Source: an uncultured Eubacteriales bacterium (GTDB lineage Bacteria > Bacillota > Clostridia > UBA1381). From it: a DNA stretch of 64,000 nucleotides. This document shows, piece after piece, positions 42,436-51,686 of the stretch. The notes under the pieces are model-generated. The model searched no databases and was not told the origin of the DNA. It saw nothing but the letters and a program-made list of their open reading frames with translations. The number at the start of each line of letters is the position of its first letter. Within the stretch, counting starts at the first letter, position 1. Position numbers and translations under genes: made by a program. The stretch covers positions 47,834 through 111,833 of the forward strand of contig CAJKHT010000001.1 of the NCBI GenBank assembly GCA_905199755.1, written 5' to 3'.

Positions 42436-45400
42436 TTATCTTGTTACCTGAACTGTTTTCTTATCAAGTGCCTGCATTGCGCCGTTCCACAAATACACGC
42501 TTATTTCGGTTGTGTCATCCGACGGTGTTATTGCACCCGATAATTTTCCGCTGCCTGTTTGTGAATACTTTTTAACTTCTTTAAGATTTTTGTTTTCATC
42601 ATAAGCCGCAATATACATATCGAATACATCTTCATCGGCTGCATTTTCCACAACCGCACTTACTTCAAGAGGTACACCCGAAACAGCAATTCCTAATTCA
42701 TTTACAGCAGCACTGAATTCTGTATTTTCCGCATACTGCTTATCTACATAAATATTGTTGAGGAAAACTCCGTTTGTATCTGCACCGTTTTGGGTTATAT
42801 CATAGCTTATACTTGTGAATGAGGTTATTCCGTCATTCATAAACGGTTGATTTTCAACAAGCATTGTCTTGCTGTAAACATTATCTCCCGTATATGAGCC
42901 GTCGTGTGTCTTTCTCGGTGTCAGCCATGCGGAATATGTGTTATTATTCAAGTCAACCTGCACCTTCACATAAAATACATTTTCCGCATCTTTAGTATTA
43001 TTATTACCCAGAACAACTGTTTCCGCGTTTCCGACACGGTTTCCGCCGGCATCAACCATATATGCCGAGCCGGGGTATTTAACACTTGAATTGCCCGTGT
43101 TTTTCGCAAATCTCAAACCGGCAATGTCTTTTTCATTACCCGAAGCGTCTTTACCGCTGAGATTCAGCTGAACATATCCGTCACCTTTGTAAAGCAGAAC
43201 AAACTCAGACTCATATGTATATACTCCGTTTTTAAACACCTTGCCTGTCGGGTTGTTTTTGGTGTCATTTGCAAAATCAAGCTTAAACATACGGGCTTTA
43301 TCGTCACCCACTGCCGAACCGCGTGTTGTAATTCTCAAAGAGTCTGTGTTTAGGCTGTTATCGTTGTTCAGCTTAACCAAGCTCCAAACAACATTTTTAC
43401 CATCATTAACAGTCATTCCGTAATCCGACGGAGTAATTGTATCGCCGAAGTCTCTTGCTTCAAGACGATACGGAAGATTGTAATACGAACTGTCACTTGC
43501 TCTCTTTATAAATTCCTCTATTTCCGCATCTGTCAAATCAGCCTTTGCCATAAGCTTTTTGCTCTGCTCGATTACCTTTTCCGTTCCCTCGATTGCAGGA
43601 AGCGTCTGTGTAAGCAGAGTATTCAATTCGCCTGCCTTTGTAAGCGATTTTCTGGAATTAAGCGCCGCACAGTTTTTATTTATCTGTGACTGTGTGAGTG
43701 CATCACCGTATAATTTTACGAATGCGATACTTCCCGAAAATGCATTCTGTGCCAAAGCCTGATTAATATAATCGCCGTTATCGTCCTTTGTGGGATCATA
43801 ATCACCGCCGATTACCATTGCATAATACGGATCGTTTTTCATTACATCAGAAAATTCCAAAGCACCGCTTGCCGCTGTGGTATCCACAAGAGTTCCGTCA
43901 TTATATACTCTTATGTTTGTTCCGTCATTTGTAATTGTGAGATGATAATACTTATCCTTTTCTACGGTAAGACCGTTTCCGGGTTTCGGATTAACCCATG
44001 CGCCGTTATGTCTCAAGAATGCAGAGAACACGCCGTTTGCATCCATTTCCATATCAAATCCGGAGCCCTGAGCAGCTCCGATAATATTATTATCGGTCTG
44101 ATGCGCACTTGCTTTGAACATCATGTCTATTGTATATTTTCCGTCCTGCAGAAGTGCTTTTCTTTCATTGTTCATATAAACCTTGAAGAAGTTTGCCGAC
44201 TTCTTTGCGTCAGTATCGGTTCTTTCAAAGCTTGCAGTGTACATATTAAGACTTTCATCAAAGCTTACCGGAACATTTCCGAATTCCTCTGCAGCTATTC
44301 CGTAAAAACGTGCAAATTCCGAAGTATCCAAAGCGCCGTAGGCATTAAATGACACGTCAGCAACAGCAGATACGGGAGCGCCCTCATCTGTTGTAAATGC
44401 AGCGCTTTCCAATACATTTGACGATTCAGTATAGAAGCTGTCATATGCTGTTATTTTCGCCGTATACGATGTTTCCGGCGACAATCCCGTAACATTCCAG
44501 TAGTTGTATTCCGGCATATCTGCGGTCTGCCAATAGTACGATGACAAGGTTACTGTCTTATCAGCCGCTCCGGTCTCTTGGTTTATAAGCTCCAGCTTAT
44601 AATGACCGACATCAGTTTCATCGTCCTTTGCCTGCTTGAATGTTACTTTGCAGCCGCTTTCCGTTATATCTGAAATCTCCGCTTTTGCATCATTTTCGAA
44701 ATACGGCGGATTCTGATCACGGGTATCTGTGTATTTCCAGTTTTCCTTATCGTTTACATTAATCGTCCACGGTGACTTAAACTCACGTTCGCGGTAGAAG
44801 TCCATTCTGTGTACCGTAACGATTTCATTCTCGTCTACTTCAATATAATATCCCGAGCACTCATTTTCATTGCTTCCGAAACGCTTCGGCTGAAAGCTTT
44901 CGTCCCAGCAATCCTCAATTTCCATGTTATTTACCGCACCTGTGTTTAATGATGTAAAATCCTTCTGATGTATTGAACGCTCATTTGCCATATCCCAGTG
45001 TGAATGTCCCGAGAAGGTTATTGCATTTGAATGGTTTTTAAGCGCATCGTAAAGCTCGCTTGTTCCCCAATAGCTTGAGGTATACTCTTTTCCGTTTCTC
45101 ATGCCGGTTATCGGGAATGAACCGTAAACCGTATCCTTTGCATTCGGATGCATGCCGACAAATACAGGCTTGCCCTCCGACTCGGCACACGCAGCATTCA
45201 TTGCTTCCGTAAACCAGCTTATTGTTTCGGGTGAATGAATATACGCATAATTGCTTGGTTCGTCATTCGCTCTTTGCGTATCCTGGCTTACCATAACAAA
45301 TTTATATCCGTTTACGTCAACAACATAATCGGCACTTGTAATTGTCGAATCATATGTTGACAGATATTTAACAAAATTACTCTGCAAATTATCCTTTGCA

Positions 45401-46614
45401 TCATGATTTCCTCGGAGGAACATTACCTTTGTGTGCGAGCCGGGAGGAATTACCTCTGCCAAATCTTTTACAAATGCCTGCCACTCTTCAGCTTTGCTGT
45501 TATGTGTAATGTCACCCGGAATAAGCAACGCATCCAGCTCATCCAAGCCGCCGGCTTTTTCGATCACCTGTTTTGCCGCATTTTTAAACTTCTTGCCTGC
45601 ATATTCATATGCCGAAAGCGATGAATCCTGCGACGCACGTCCGTACTGGAAATCGGAGAGTACCGCAAATTTCAGTTTCTTTCCGTCCTCATGTACGGTC
45701 GGTGTCGGAGTAGGTGTAGGTGCAATATATTCCGGAGTGTATTCGTTTACATTGATATTCTTTATCCATACGCCGTTTCCGTACTTAAAATTGTCGATAT
45801 GATATGTAATTCCGGCAAACTTTGTTATGCCCGCCGTATTCATCGGAGCGTCCTCAACAAGCAGATATTCGTCTGTCGCCTCGGTTGCCGCGTATCCGCC
45901 GCCCTCCGTTTTTCTCGGTACAAGCCACAGTGAATATTTACCGTTTGTAAGGTCAAGCTGCGCCTTAATGTACAAGAGCTGACCAATCCAGTCGGTTCCC
46001 TTAGTTGTGTTGGCTGAGTTTATGCGTATGTCTGCCGTATTTCCTATCTGTGCGCCGTAAGCATTTACCGCACTCACTTTACCTGTATTTACTTTTCCGA
46101 CTGACATGCTTGACGGAGGAGTAAATGTAACCTTTGCCATATTTGCACCGGTTCCGTCTTCTTTTTCACCGTTAAAGCTAAGCTGTATCTGCGCTCCGAC
46201 ATCTTTTACCTGAACCATAAATTCAGATTCATATACATATCCGCCGCCCGTAAGGCTCGGATTATTGTGCATTGTATCATTTTCAAAAGTCAGCGTCGTT
46301 AAATCACCGCTTGTACTTTTTCCCGGACTTTTTGTAGAAAATCTGAAGCCTTCTTCATATATATACAGCATTTTATCAGCCGGTTTCCTTTGTACGCTCC
46401 AAATAATGTTACCGTCGGTTTTAAAACCGTAATTCGATAAATCAATAGCGGTTTTATCATCAGCCGGATATTGAACGCCGTCGGCATCCGTCATCTGATC
46501 GCTTATATACGAAAGCGACAGCGGTGTGCCCTCCGAATGCACAGGCAATGCCGATATGCCCGTTACAAGCTGTGCTGCTGCGGCAAGTGCTGCGGCAATT
46601 TTTCTTAATTTCAT
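42436..46614 (-). CDS. Large secreted metallophosphoesterase with duplicated beta-sandwich-like domain, FN3 and LamG-like domains
   Basis: A 1392-residue exported protein with signal peptide 1-27. In order: beta-rich domain A (about 50-300), a Pro/Thr linker (APTPTPTPTVHE), a calcineurin-like phosphoesterase domain (about 312-610), an FN3-like domain (about 655-745), a LamG/concanavalin-like domain (about 755-985), a helical linker, a second copy of domain A (about 1055-1300) and a C-terminal Ig-like module. The metallophosphoesterase motifs are complete: VLSDFQYG, LIPGDITHNS, LRGNHDAKD, GMHPNA and SGHSHWD. Domain A copies share GxYxYESEF, LYIKAQLDL or FYVKVQVDL, and SxWLxPRKT. It has no SLH or sortase signal, so it is released or carbohydrate-bound. 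It is divergent from the PL8 gene, hinting at a common glycan target. Substrate unknown. Confidence 0.85.
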   Translation of the reverse strand: MKLRKIAAALAAAAQLVTGISALPVHSEGTPLSLSYISDQMTDADGVQYPADDKTAIDLSNYGFKTDGNIIWSVQRKPADKMLYIYEEGFRFSTKSPGKSTSGDLTTLTFENDTMHNNPSLTGGGYVYESEFMVQVKDVGAQIQLSFNGEKEDGTGANMAKVTFTPPSSMSVGKVNTGKVSAVNAYGAQIGNTADIRINSANTTKGTDWIGQLLYIKAQLDLTNGKYSLWLVPRKTEGGGYAATEATDEYLLVEDAPMNTAGITKFAGITYHIDNFKYGNGVWIKNINVNEYTPEYIAPTPTPTPTVHEDGKKLKFAVLSDFQYGRASQDSSLSAYEYAGKKFKNAAKQVIEKAGGLDELDALLIPGDITHNSKAEEWQAFVKDLAEVIPPGSHTKVMFLRGNHDAKDNLQSNFVKYLSTYDSTITSADYVVDVNGYKFVMVSQDTQRANDEPSNYAYIHSPETISWFTEAMNAACAESEGKPVFVGMHPNAKDTVYGSFPITGMRNGKEYTSSYWGTSELYDALKNHSNAITFSGHSHWDMANERSIHQKDFTSLNTGAVNNMEIEDCWDESFQPKRFGSNENECSGYYIEVDENEIVTVHRMDFYREREFKSPWTINVNDKENWKYTDTRDQNPPYFENDAKAEISDITESGCKVTFKQAKDDETDVGHYKLELINQETGAADKTVTLSSYYWQTADMPEYNYWNVTGLSPETSYTAKITAYDSFYTESSNVLESAAFTTDEGAPVSAVADVSFNAYGALDTSEFARFYGIAAEEFGNVPVSFDESLNMYTASFERTDTDAKKSANFFKVYMNNERKALLQDGKYTIDMMFKASAHQTDNNIIGAAQGSGFDMEMDANGVFSAFLRHNGAWVNPKPGNGLTVEKDKYYHLTITNDGTNIRVYNDGTLVDTTAASGALEFSDVMKNDPYYAMVIGGDYDPTKDDNGDYINQALAQNAFSGSIAFVKLYGDALTQSQINKNCAALNSRKSLTKAGELNTLLTQTLPAIEGTEKVIEQSKKLMAKADLTDAEIEEFIKRASDSSYYNLPYRLEARDFGDTITPSDYGMTVNDGKNVVWSLVKLNNDNSLNTDSLRITTRGSAVGDDKARMFKLDFANDTKNNPTGKVFKNGVYTYESEFVLLYKGDGYVQLNLSGKDASGNEKDIAGLRFAKNTGNSSVKYPGSAYMVDAGGNRVGNAETVVLGNNNTKDAENVFYVKVQVDLNNNTYSAWLTPRKTHDGSYTGDNVYSKTMLVENQPFMNDGITSFTSISYDITQNGADTNGVFLNNIYVDKQYAENTEFSAAVNELGIAVSGVPLEVSAVVENAADEDVFDMYIAAYDENKNLKEVKKYSQTGSGKLSGAITPSDDTTEISVYLWNGAMQALDKKTVQVTR

Positions 46615-46836
46615 AAATGTACCTCCGTTTCTTTTTCTCTGACCGTTACTTTCATCGGTCTTTTTTGTGGGTATTGTGCATTTTATTTTATGAGTGCTGC
46701 TTTACCAAAAGTATTTCTTACTCTTATTATAATGAAAAATATGCACAAAATAAATAATTCATTTTTTATATTTATTGTCTTTTTTTGCAGTAATTTTACT
46801 GCAAAAAATATAGCCTATTTCATTAAATACAACATA

Positions 46837-46865
46837 TTGACTTTATTTTGCTTTAACTGTATACT
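46837..46865 (+). promoter_or_regulatory. Sigma-A promoter of the PL8-GH112 operon
   Basis: TTGACT (46837-46842), exactly 17 bases and TATACT (46860-46865) lie 48 bases before the PL8 ATG. The 299-base divergent region also contains TATAAT-like sequence near 46727 that could serve the leftward gene, and a small hairpin GACCG/CGGTC at 46641-46660. Confidence 0.75.
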
Positions 46866-46913
46866 CATAATATATAACATTTGCCAATATTTTAACGAAA
46901 GGAAGATTTTACA

Positions 46914-49418
46914 ATGAAATTTAAGAAAACCGCAGCGATTATCACCGCCGCTGCCGCAGCTGTTCCTTATTCGGTTCTTGCGGCGGATTCTATATATTTC
47001 AGAGAGAACAGCAATACCGTTATTGTAAACGGTCAGACGAACGAAATACCCGATGCACCGAAAAACATTGACGGTGTAATGTATGTTCCTCTCCGATATT
47101 TTTCATCACTTGTAGGTAAAAACGTCTACTGGAAGGACGGAATTGCCGAGGTGGGCAGTTCGAGTGAGGAAACGCTCGAAAAAATGATGAATGACAATTA
47201 CCTTGCATCAAAGTTCGATTCTTCTTATCAATCGGATTTAACGGATTTGCGTAAAATAAAAAGTGAACTTAAATCGGAGTTGTATGACAGTGAGGCTAAC
47301 CCCGAAACGGCATTGTCGTTATGGAAAGAGGACGGCAGCTTTGAGGGGGTTGAATATTTTAATACCGACAGAATGGTATGGTCTGCAAAAAATCATATCG
47401 ACTATGTGCGTACCATGGTAAAAGCGGTATATTCACCCGGCAGCAAATACTACGGTGACAGCGATATAAAAGCCAAAATAGCCAAATCGCTTGATTACTG
47501 GATTCACTCCGGCAGAGTTGAATCGGATAACTGGTATCAGCAGGGCATTGCGGTTCCCGCGATAGTTGTTGATATTCTTATAATGGAACCCGATGAAATG
47601 ACAGACGAAGTAAGACAGGTACTTAACAGCGAAGCCGCACAGGGCAGCATTTTCAGCGAAACCACCACCGACCGCATGACCGAACGCCCCGTAAGCAGTA
47701 CGGGTGCAAATCTCGCGGACAAGCTTGTAACGAGCTTCCGTATTGCAGCCGCAACAGAAAACGAAAGCGAAATGTATGACATACTTCATCTTCTTGAAAA
47801 TGAGCTGCGTGTATTTAAAGCCGTGAGAACAGATGAATACGGTGAGGATTCGGACGGCATAAAAGCCGATTACAGCTTTCATCAGCATGTTGACCAGATT
47901 CAGAGCGGCAGCTACGGTGAAGTAATGGTAAACGACGTTGCAAGAATGCTTGAATGGATTAAAGGTACAAAGTATATGATTTCCGACAATGCATTAAATG
48001 AATTTGCAAGCTTTATCCTTGACGGTCAGCAATGGATGTTCAGAAATGACTACCGCGAGCTTACAACCGCCGGCAGGCACATAACGAGACCTGACGGTAT
48101 AAAAGGAATGAGGGATTCGGTCGCACGCGCAGTCAATGCACTGAGCGGACTTACTCAAATTGAGCGCTATGACGAGCTTACGGAACTTAAAGAAAACCGT
48201 CTCGGCGATACCGATAATTTCAGCGGCAACAGACATTTCTGGCTTTCCGACTACATGTCGCACAACAGAAACGGCTATCATGCAGGAATCAAGCTTGCAT
48301 CAAGCAGAACAAAATGCGGTGAGGTTGTAAACAACGAAAACCTTTTGGGATATTATCTTTCCGACGGCGTAACAACACTTATGCAGGACGGAGACGAATA
48401 CTATAACATCATGCCGCTTATAGACTGGAACAAGCTGCCCGGAACCACCACTCCCCAGGGCGCTCTCAAAAATCTTAATGACTGGGCGGAATGGAACGGC
48501 GAGCATTTATGGAACTGGAAAGGAAACCGCTCATTTGTCGGCGGTGTTTCCGATGGTGAATACGGTGCGGCGGTTATGGACTATTCACGTGACGGACTTG
48601 ATGCTCACAAATCATGGTTCCTGTTTGACGATCAGATGATTGCTCTCGGAAACAACATAAATTCATATTCCGATGACGATATATACACAAGTATAAATCA
48701 GTGTGTTCTTGACGGCGAGGTTAAAATTTCCGACGGAAAAACCGCGAAAACAGCCTCGGCTTCGGAAACCGTAAACGGAAAATATGTTCTGCACAACGGA
48801 ATAGGTTACATAAGCGATTCACCGATGCTCTTAAAAACAGAGGAGCGCACCGATGTTTACGGCAAAATCAACACCACAGCCGCATATGCGGAGAAATCCG
48901 AAACAAACAGCATATTCCAGCTCGGAATCGACCACGGAGTAAAGCCCGAAAACGGCAAATACATGTACCGCACGGTATTCAAAGCCGATGAGGATAAAAT
49001 GAATAAAAATCTGAACAATCCGTCAATTAAGGTTTTGAGAAACGATGACAAGGTTCAGGCAGTATATGACAGCGAAAATAAAATCACACAGGCTATCGTA
49101 TGGAAAATGGATACAATAGAAATTCCGTCGGGACTTACGGTTACAACAAACAAAAAATGTGCGCTCATAATCAAAGAGCTTGACACCGGCGTGCTGGAAA
49201 TAACTGCCTCAAACCCGACAAATGAGCCTAAAGCATTAAATGTAACGGTAAACAAAGCCCTGCCCGCCCTTACCGAGCAGGATACGGGAGTAACCGGAGT
49301 AAAAGTAACCTCGGAAAATAATTCCTCCGTAATCACATTCCGTCTTAATGAGGGAATTTACGGCGGCAGCTCCACAACATACAACAGCAAAAGCGGTTTT
49401 ACACAATTTATTAAATAA
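46914..49418 (+). CDS. Secreted PL8-family polysaccharide lyase with N-terminal stalk domain
   Basis: An 834-residue exported lyase. A signal peptide (about 1-23) is followed by a copper-amine-oxidase-like stalk domain (27-75: NTVIVNGQTNEIPDAPKN, GVMYVPLRYF). The PL8 alpha/alpha-toroid covers about 100-430, then beta-sandwich domains run to the end. Catalytic positions can be read by family spacing: Asn266 (STGANLADK), His325 (SFHQHVDQ) and Tyr334 (SGSYGEVM), with His and Tyr nine apart as in hyaluronate lyase. PL8 members cleave hyaluronan, chondroitin or xanthan by beta-elimination. Substrate is not settled. It is first in the operon with GH112. AAAGGA lies eight bases before the ATG. Confidence 0.88.
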   Translation: MKFKKTAAIITAAAAAVPYSVLAADSIYFRENSNTVIVNGQTNEIPDAPKNIDGVMYVPLRYFSSLVGKNVYWKDGIAEVGSSSEETLEKMMNDNYLASKFDSSYQSDLTDLRKIKSELKSELYDSEANPETALSLWKEDGSFEGVEYFNTDRMVWSAKNHIDYVRTMVKAVYSPGSKYYGDSDIKAKIAKSLDYWIHSGRVESDNWYQQGIAVPAIVVDILIMEPDEMTDEVRQVLNSEAAQGSIFSETTTDRMTERPVSSTGANLADKLVTSFRIAAATENESEMYDILHLLENELRVFKAVRTDEYGEDSDGIKADYSFHQHVDQIQSGSYGEVMVNDVARMLEWIKGTKYMISDNALNEFASFILDGQQWMFRNDYRELTTAGRHITRPDGIKGMRDSVARAVNALSGLTQIERYDELTELKENRLGDTDNFSGNRHFWLSDYMSHNRNGYHAGIKLASSRTKCGEVVNNENLLGYYLSDGVTTLMQDGDEYYNIMPLIDWNKLPGTTTPQGALKNLNDWAEWNGEHLWNWKGNRSFVGGVSDGEYGAAVMDYSRDGLDAHKSWFLFDDQMIALGNNINSYSDDDIYTSINQCVLDGEVKISDGKTAKTASASETVNGKYVLHNGIGYISDSPMLLKTEERTDVYGKINTTAAYAEKSETNSIFQLGIDHGVKPENGKYMYRTVFKADEDKMNKNLNNPSIKVLRNDDKVQAVYDSENKITQAIVWKMDTIEIPSGLTVTTNKKCALIIKELDTGVLEITASNPTNEPKALNVTVNKALPALTEQDTGVTGVKVTSENNSSVITFRLNEGIYGGSSTTYNSKSGFTQFIK

Positions 49419-49436
49419 GCAAAAGGAGAAAAAACA

Positions 49437-51563
49437 ATGGAAAAAGGACGTTTTACACTTCCGGGCGAAACCGGAATGGAGGAAGAAATAAAAAAGCTCG
49501 TAAATTTGTGGGGTGTCGATGCCATACGTGACAGCGACGGAACACAGCTTTCACAGGAGCTTATAGATATGGGACTTACCGTATATTCCACGCTCTGCCT
49601 TGTACGTGACGACAACGCATGGATTAAGGAAAACATGGATTGCTTACAGCAGATTTACCTCATGACTCCCGAAGAAACAGCTTTGTCCGATACGCTTTCC
49701 GTAGACATTATGGCAACATTTTTTGACAAGCAGTTCAAACCCAACACGGATACGGATATAAAGAAATACTGGCAGGTAACGGACCGCACCGCCGGTACAC
49801 CCACAAACAACTGGACATATGCCGATGGCATTGTAACAATCAAGGCGGTTCCGTTCCACAGCTATACCGTATCTTTCCTTGCCTATCAGATATGGGAGCC
49901 TGTATCGATGTACAACTACATCACAAACAACTGGACATCGGAGCGCGAAATGACCGTTGACCCGCGTTCACCAAAGGCACAGGAGCATCTTTTAAAGAGA
50001 CTTGAAGCATGGCTCGAAGCACACCCCAAAACGGATGTTGTCCGCTTTACAACATTCTTCTACTGCTTTGACCTTATATACAACAATCTCGGCAAAGAAA
50101 AATTTGTCAACTGGTTCGGATATGCAAGCTGTGTTTCACCTCTTGCGTTCGAGCAGTTTGAGCAGGAATACGGTTACAGCCTTACCGCCGAGGATATAGT
50201 TGACAACGGCCGCTACAATACCCCGTTTAAAAATCCGTCAAAGCATTATCTTGACTGGATGGAATTTAACCAGAAATTCATAAGCGGCTTTGCAAAGAAG
50301 TGCGTATACCTCGTACACAAATACAACAAAAAGGCAATTATGTTCCTGGGCGACCACTGGGCAGGCACAGAGCCTTACGGAAAATATTTCCCGTCAATCG
50401 GTCTCGATGCGGTAGTCGGCGCGGCAGGCGACGGTGTTACCACAAGAATGATTGCTGACATTCCCGTAAAGGAGACGGAAGCGCGATTTTACCCGTACTT
50501 CTTCCCCGATATTTTCCACGAGGGCGGTGATCCCGTAGGTGAGTCAATGCCTATATGGATAAAGTGCAGACGTTCCATGATGCGCAAGCCTATGGCACGC
50601 ATGGGCTACGGCGGTTATCTGAGTCTTGCACTGAAATTCCCGGATTTTATAGACCACGTTACGGAAATCACAACTCAGTTCAAAGCCATACATTCAAAGT
50701 CAAAAGGAACACGTCCGTACTGCGCTCCGTTTAAGGTTGCCATATTAAATTCATGGGGAAAAATCAAGTCTTGGCAGACGCATCAGGTGGCACATTCTTT
50801 GTGGAATCAGCGCTGCTATTCGTATCTCGGTGTTCTTGAGGCCCTTGCAGGCTTCCCGTTCGAGATTGAGTTCATCAATTTTGATGATGTAAGAAACGGC
50901 CGTCTTGATGAATTTAAGGCTGTGATAAATGCCGGAGATTCCCTCACGTCATGGAGCGGTGCGGATAACTGGAATGATGCTTCCGTTATTGAAGCGGTCA
51001 GAAGTTATGTAAACAACGGCGGCGGCTTTATCGGTGTCGGCGAGCCATCGGCATATGAAAAGGACGGAAAGCTGTTTATGCTGTCGGATGTTCTGGGAGT
51101 TCAGAAAGAGCTGGGGCTTACCGCAAGCCTTAACAAGCCTGTAAACACTGTTTCAAAGCACTTTATTACAGAAGATGTAAAGGACGGCATCGACTACGGT
51201 GAGGGCATGAGCATGATATACACCACAGGAAATACAACAGTGCTTGACATTCAGAACAACAGCTGCACACTTACCGCAAACGAGTACGGAAACGGCAGAA
51301 GCGTTTACATTGCAGGTCTCCCCTACTCCTGCGCAAATGCACGTATACTTTTAAGAGCAATATACTGGTGTGCATCGGCAGAGGACGAAATGCTTAAATA
51401 TTACAGCGAAAATCCCGATATGGAATGTAATGCATATCCCGAGGCAGGCTGCATTTGTGTAAATAACAATACCGACACGGAACAGTCCGGCACAATACAC
51501 TGCAACGGCAAGACATTTGATGTAAAGCTCGGTGCAATGGAAAGCCGCTGGCTTGACATTTAA
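49437..51563 (+). CDS. GH112 galactosyl-disaccharide phosphorylase
   Basis: A 708-residue cytoplasmic phosphorylase. GH112 enzymes split beta-galactosyl-1,3-HexNAc or beta-galactosyl-1,4-L-rhamnose with phosphate to give galactose 1-phosphate and the free partner sugar. The N-terminus (GRFTLPGETGMEEEIKKL, WGVDAIRDSDGT) is a strong family signature. GDHWAGTEPYG at about 305-315 holds Asp306, in the segment where the catalytic acid is expected. A beta-trefoil-like and Rossmann-like C-terminal part follows (FINAGDSL-type region, VNNGGGFIGVGEPS). There is no signal peptide. It follows the PL8 gene by 18 bases with AAAGGAG. Whether it acts on HexNAc or rhamnose disaccharides cannot be read here. 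Confidence 0.93.
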   Translation: MEKGRFTLPGETGMEEEIKKLVNLWGVDAIRDSDGTQLSQELIDMGLTVYSTLCLVRDDNAWIKENMDCLQQIYLMTPEETALSDTLSVDIMATFFDKQFKPNTDTDIKKYWQVTDRTAGTPTNNWTYADGIVTIKAVPFHSYTVSFLAYQIWEPVSMYNYITNNWTSEREMTVDPRSPKAQEHLLKRLEAWLEAHPKTDVVRFTTFFYCFDLIYNNLGKEKFVNWFGYASCVSPLAFEQFEQEYGYSLTAEDIVDNGRYNTPFKNPSKHYLDWMEFNQKFISGFAKKCVYLVHKYNKKAIMFLGDHWAGTEPYGKYFPSIGLDAVVGAAGDGVTTRMIADIPVKETEARFYPYFFPDIFHEGGDPVGESMPIWIKCRRSMMRKPMARMGYGGYLSLALKFPDFIDHVTEITTQFKAIHSKSKGTRPYCAPFKVAILNSWGKIKSWQTHQVAHSLWNQRCYSYLGVLEALAGFPFEIEFINFDDVRNGRLDEFKAVINAGDSLTSWSGADNWNDASVIEAVRSYVNNGGGFIGVGEPSAYEKDGKLFMLSDVLGVQKELGLTASLNKPVNTVSKHFITEDVKDGIDYGEGMSMIYTTGNTTVLDIQNNSCTLTANEYGNGRSVYIAGLPYSCANARILLRAIYWCASAEDEMLKYYSENPDMECNAYPEAGCICVNNNTDTEQSGTIHCNGKTFDVKLGAMESRWLDI

Positions 51564-51583
51564 TGAATTTTTACAAATTTATC

Positions 51584-51612
51584 TTGATAAAATACGCATA
51601 ATTTGTTATAAT
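51584..51612 (+). promoter_or_regulatory. Sigma-A promoter of the YesN/YesM genes
   Basis: TTGATA (51584-51589), 17 bases and TATAAT (51607-51612) lie 20 bases past the GH112 stop, so the two-component genes can be expressed separately from the lyase operon. Confidence 0.75.
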
Positions 51613-51618
51613 TAGTGT

Positions 51619-51652
51619 GGCATACGGGCAGAAAATATATTTCTGTCCGTGC
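51619..51652 (+). terminator. Hairpin between GH112 and yesN (terminator or leader attenuator)
   Basis: GGCATACGGGCAGAAA pairs with TTTCTGTCCGTGCC (two-base bulge), followed by GCTTTATTTTATAG. It could end the PL8-GH112 transcript. Because the yesN promoter's start point falls at its left edge, it may also fold at the very 5' end of the yesN mRNA. Confidence 0.6.
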
Positions 51653-51686
51653 CGCTTTATTTTATAGTGCGGGGGTGTTATATAAT

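Noticed and set aside
46641..46667. Hairpin GACCG/CGGTC plus T-run as a true terminator on the + strand
   Set aside because: No gene ends there; the 5-bp stem is weak and lies in the leader of the leftward gene. It could only stop antisense transcription.
46914..51563. Assignment as a hyaluronan or chondroitin utilisation locus
   Set aside because: No GH88, sulfatase or sulfatase-maturing gene is present and GH112 does not fit the expected products, so the substrate is left open.
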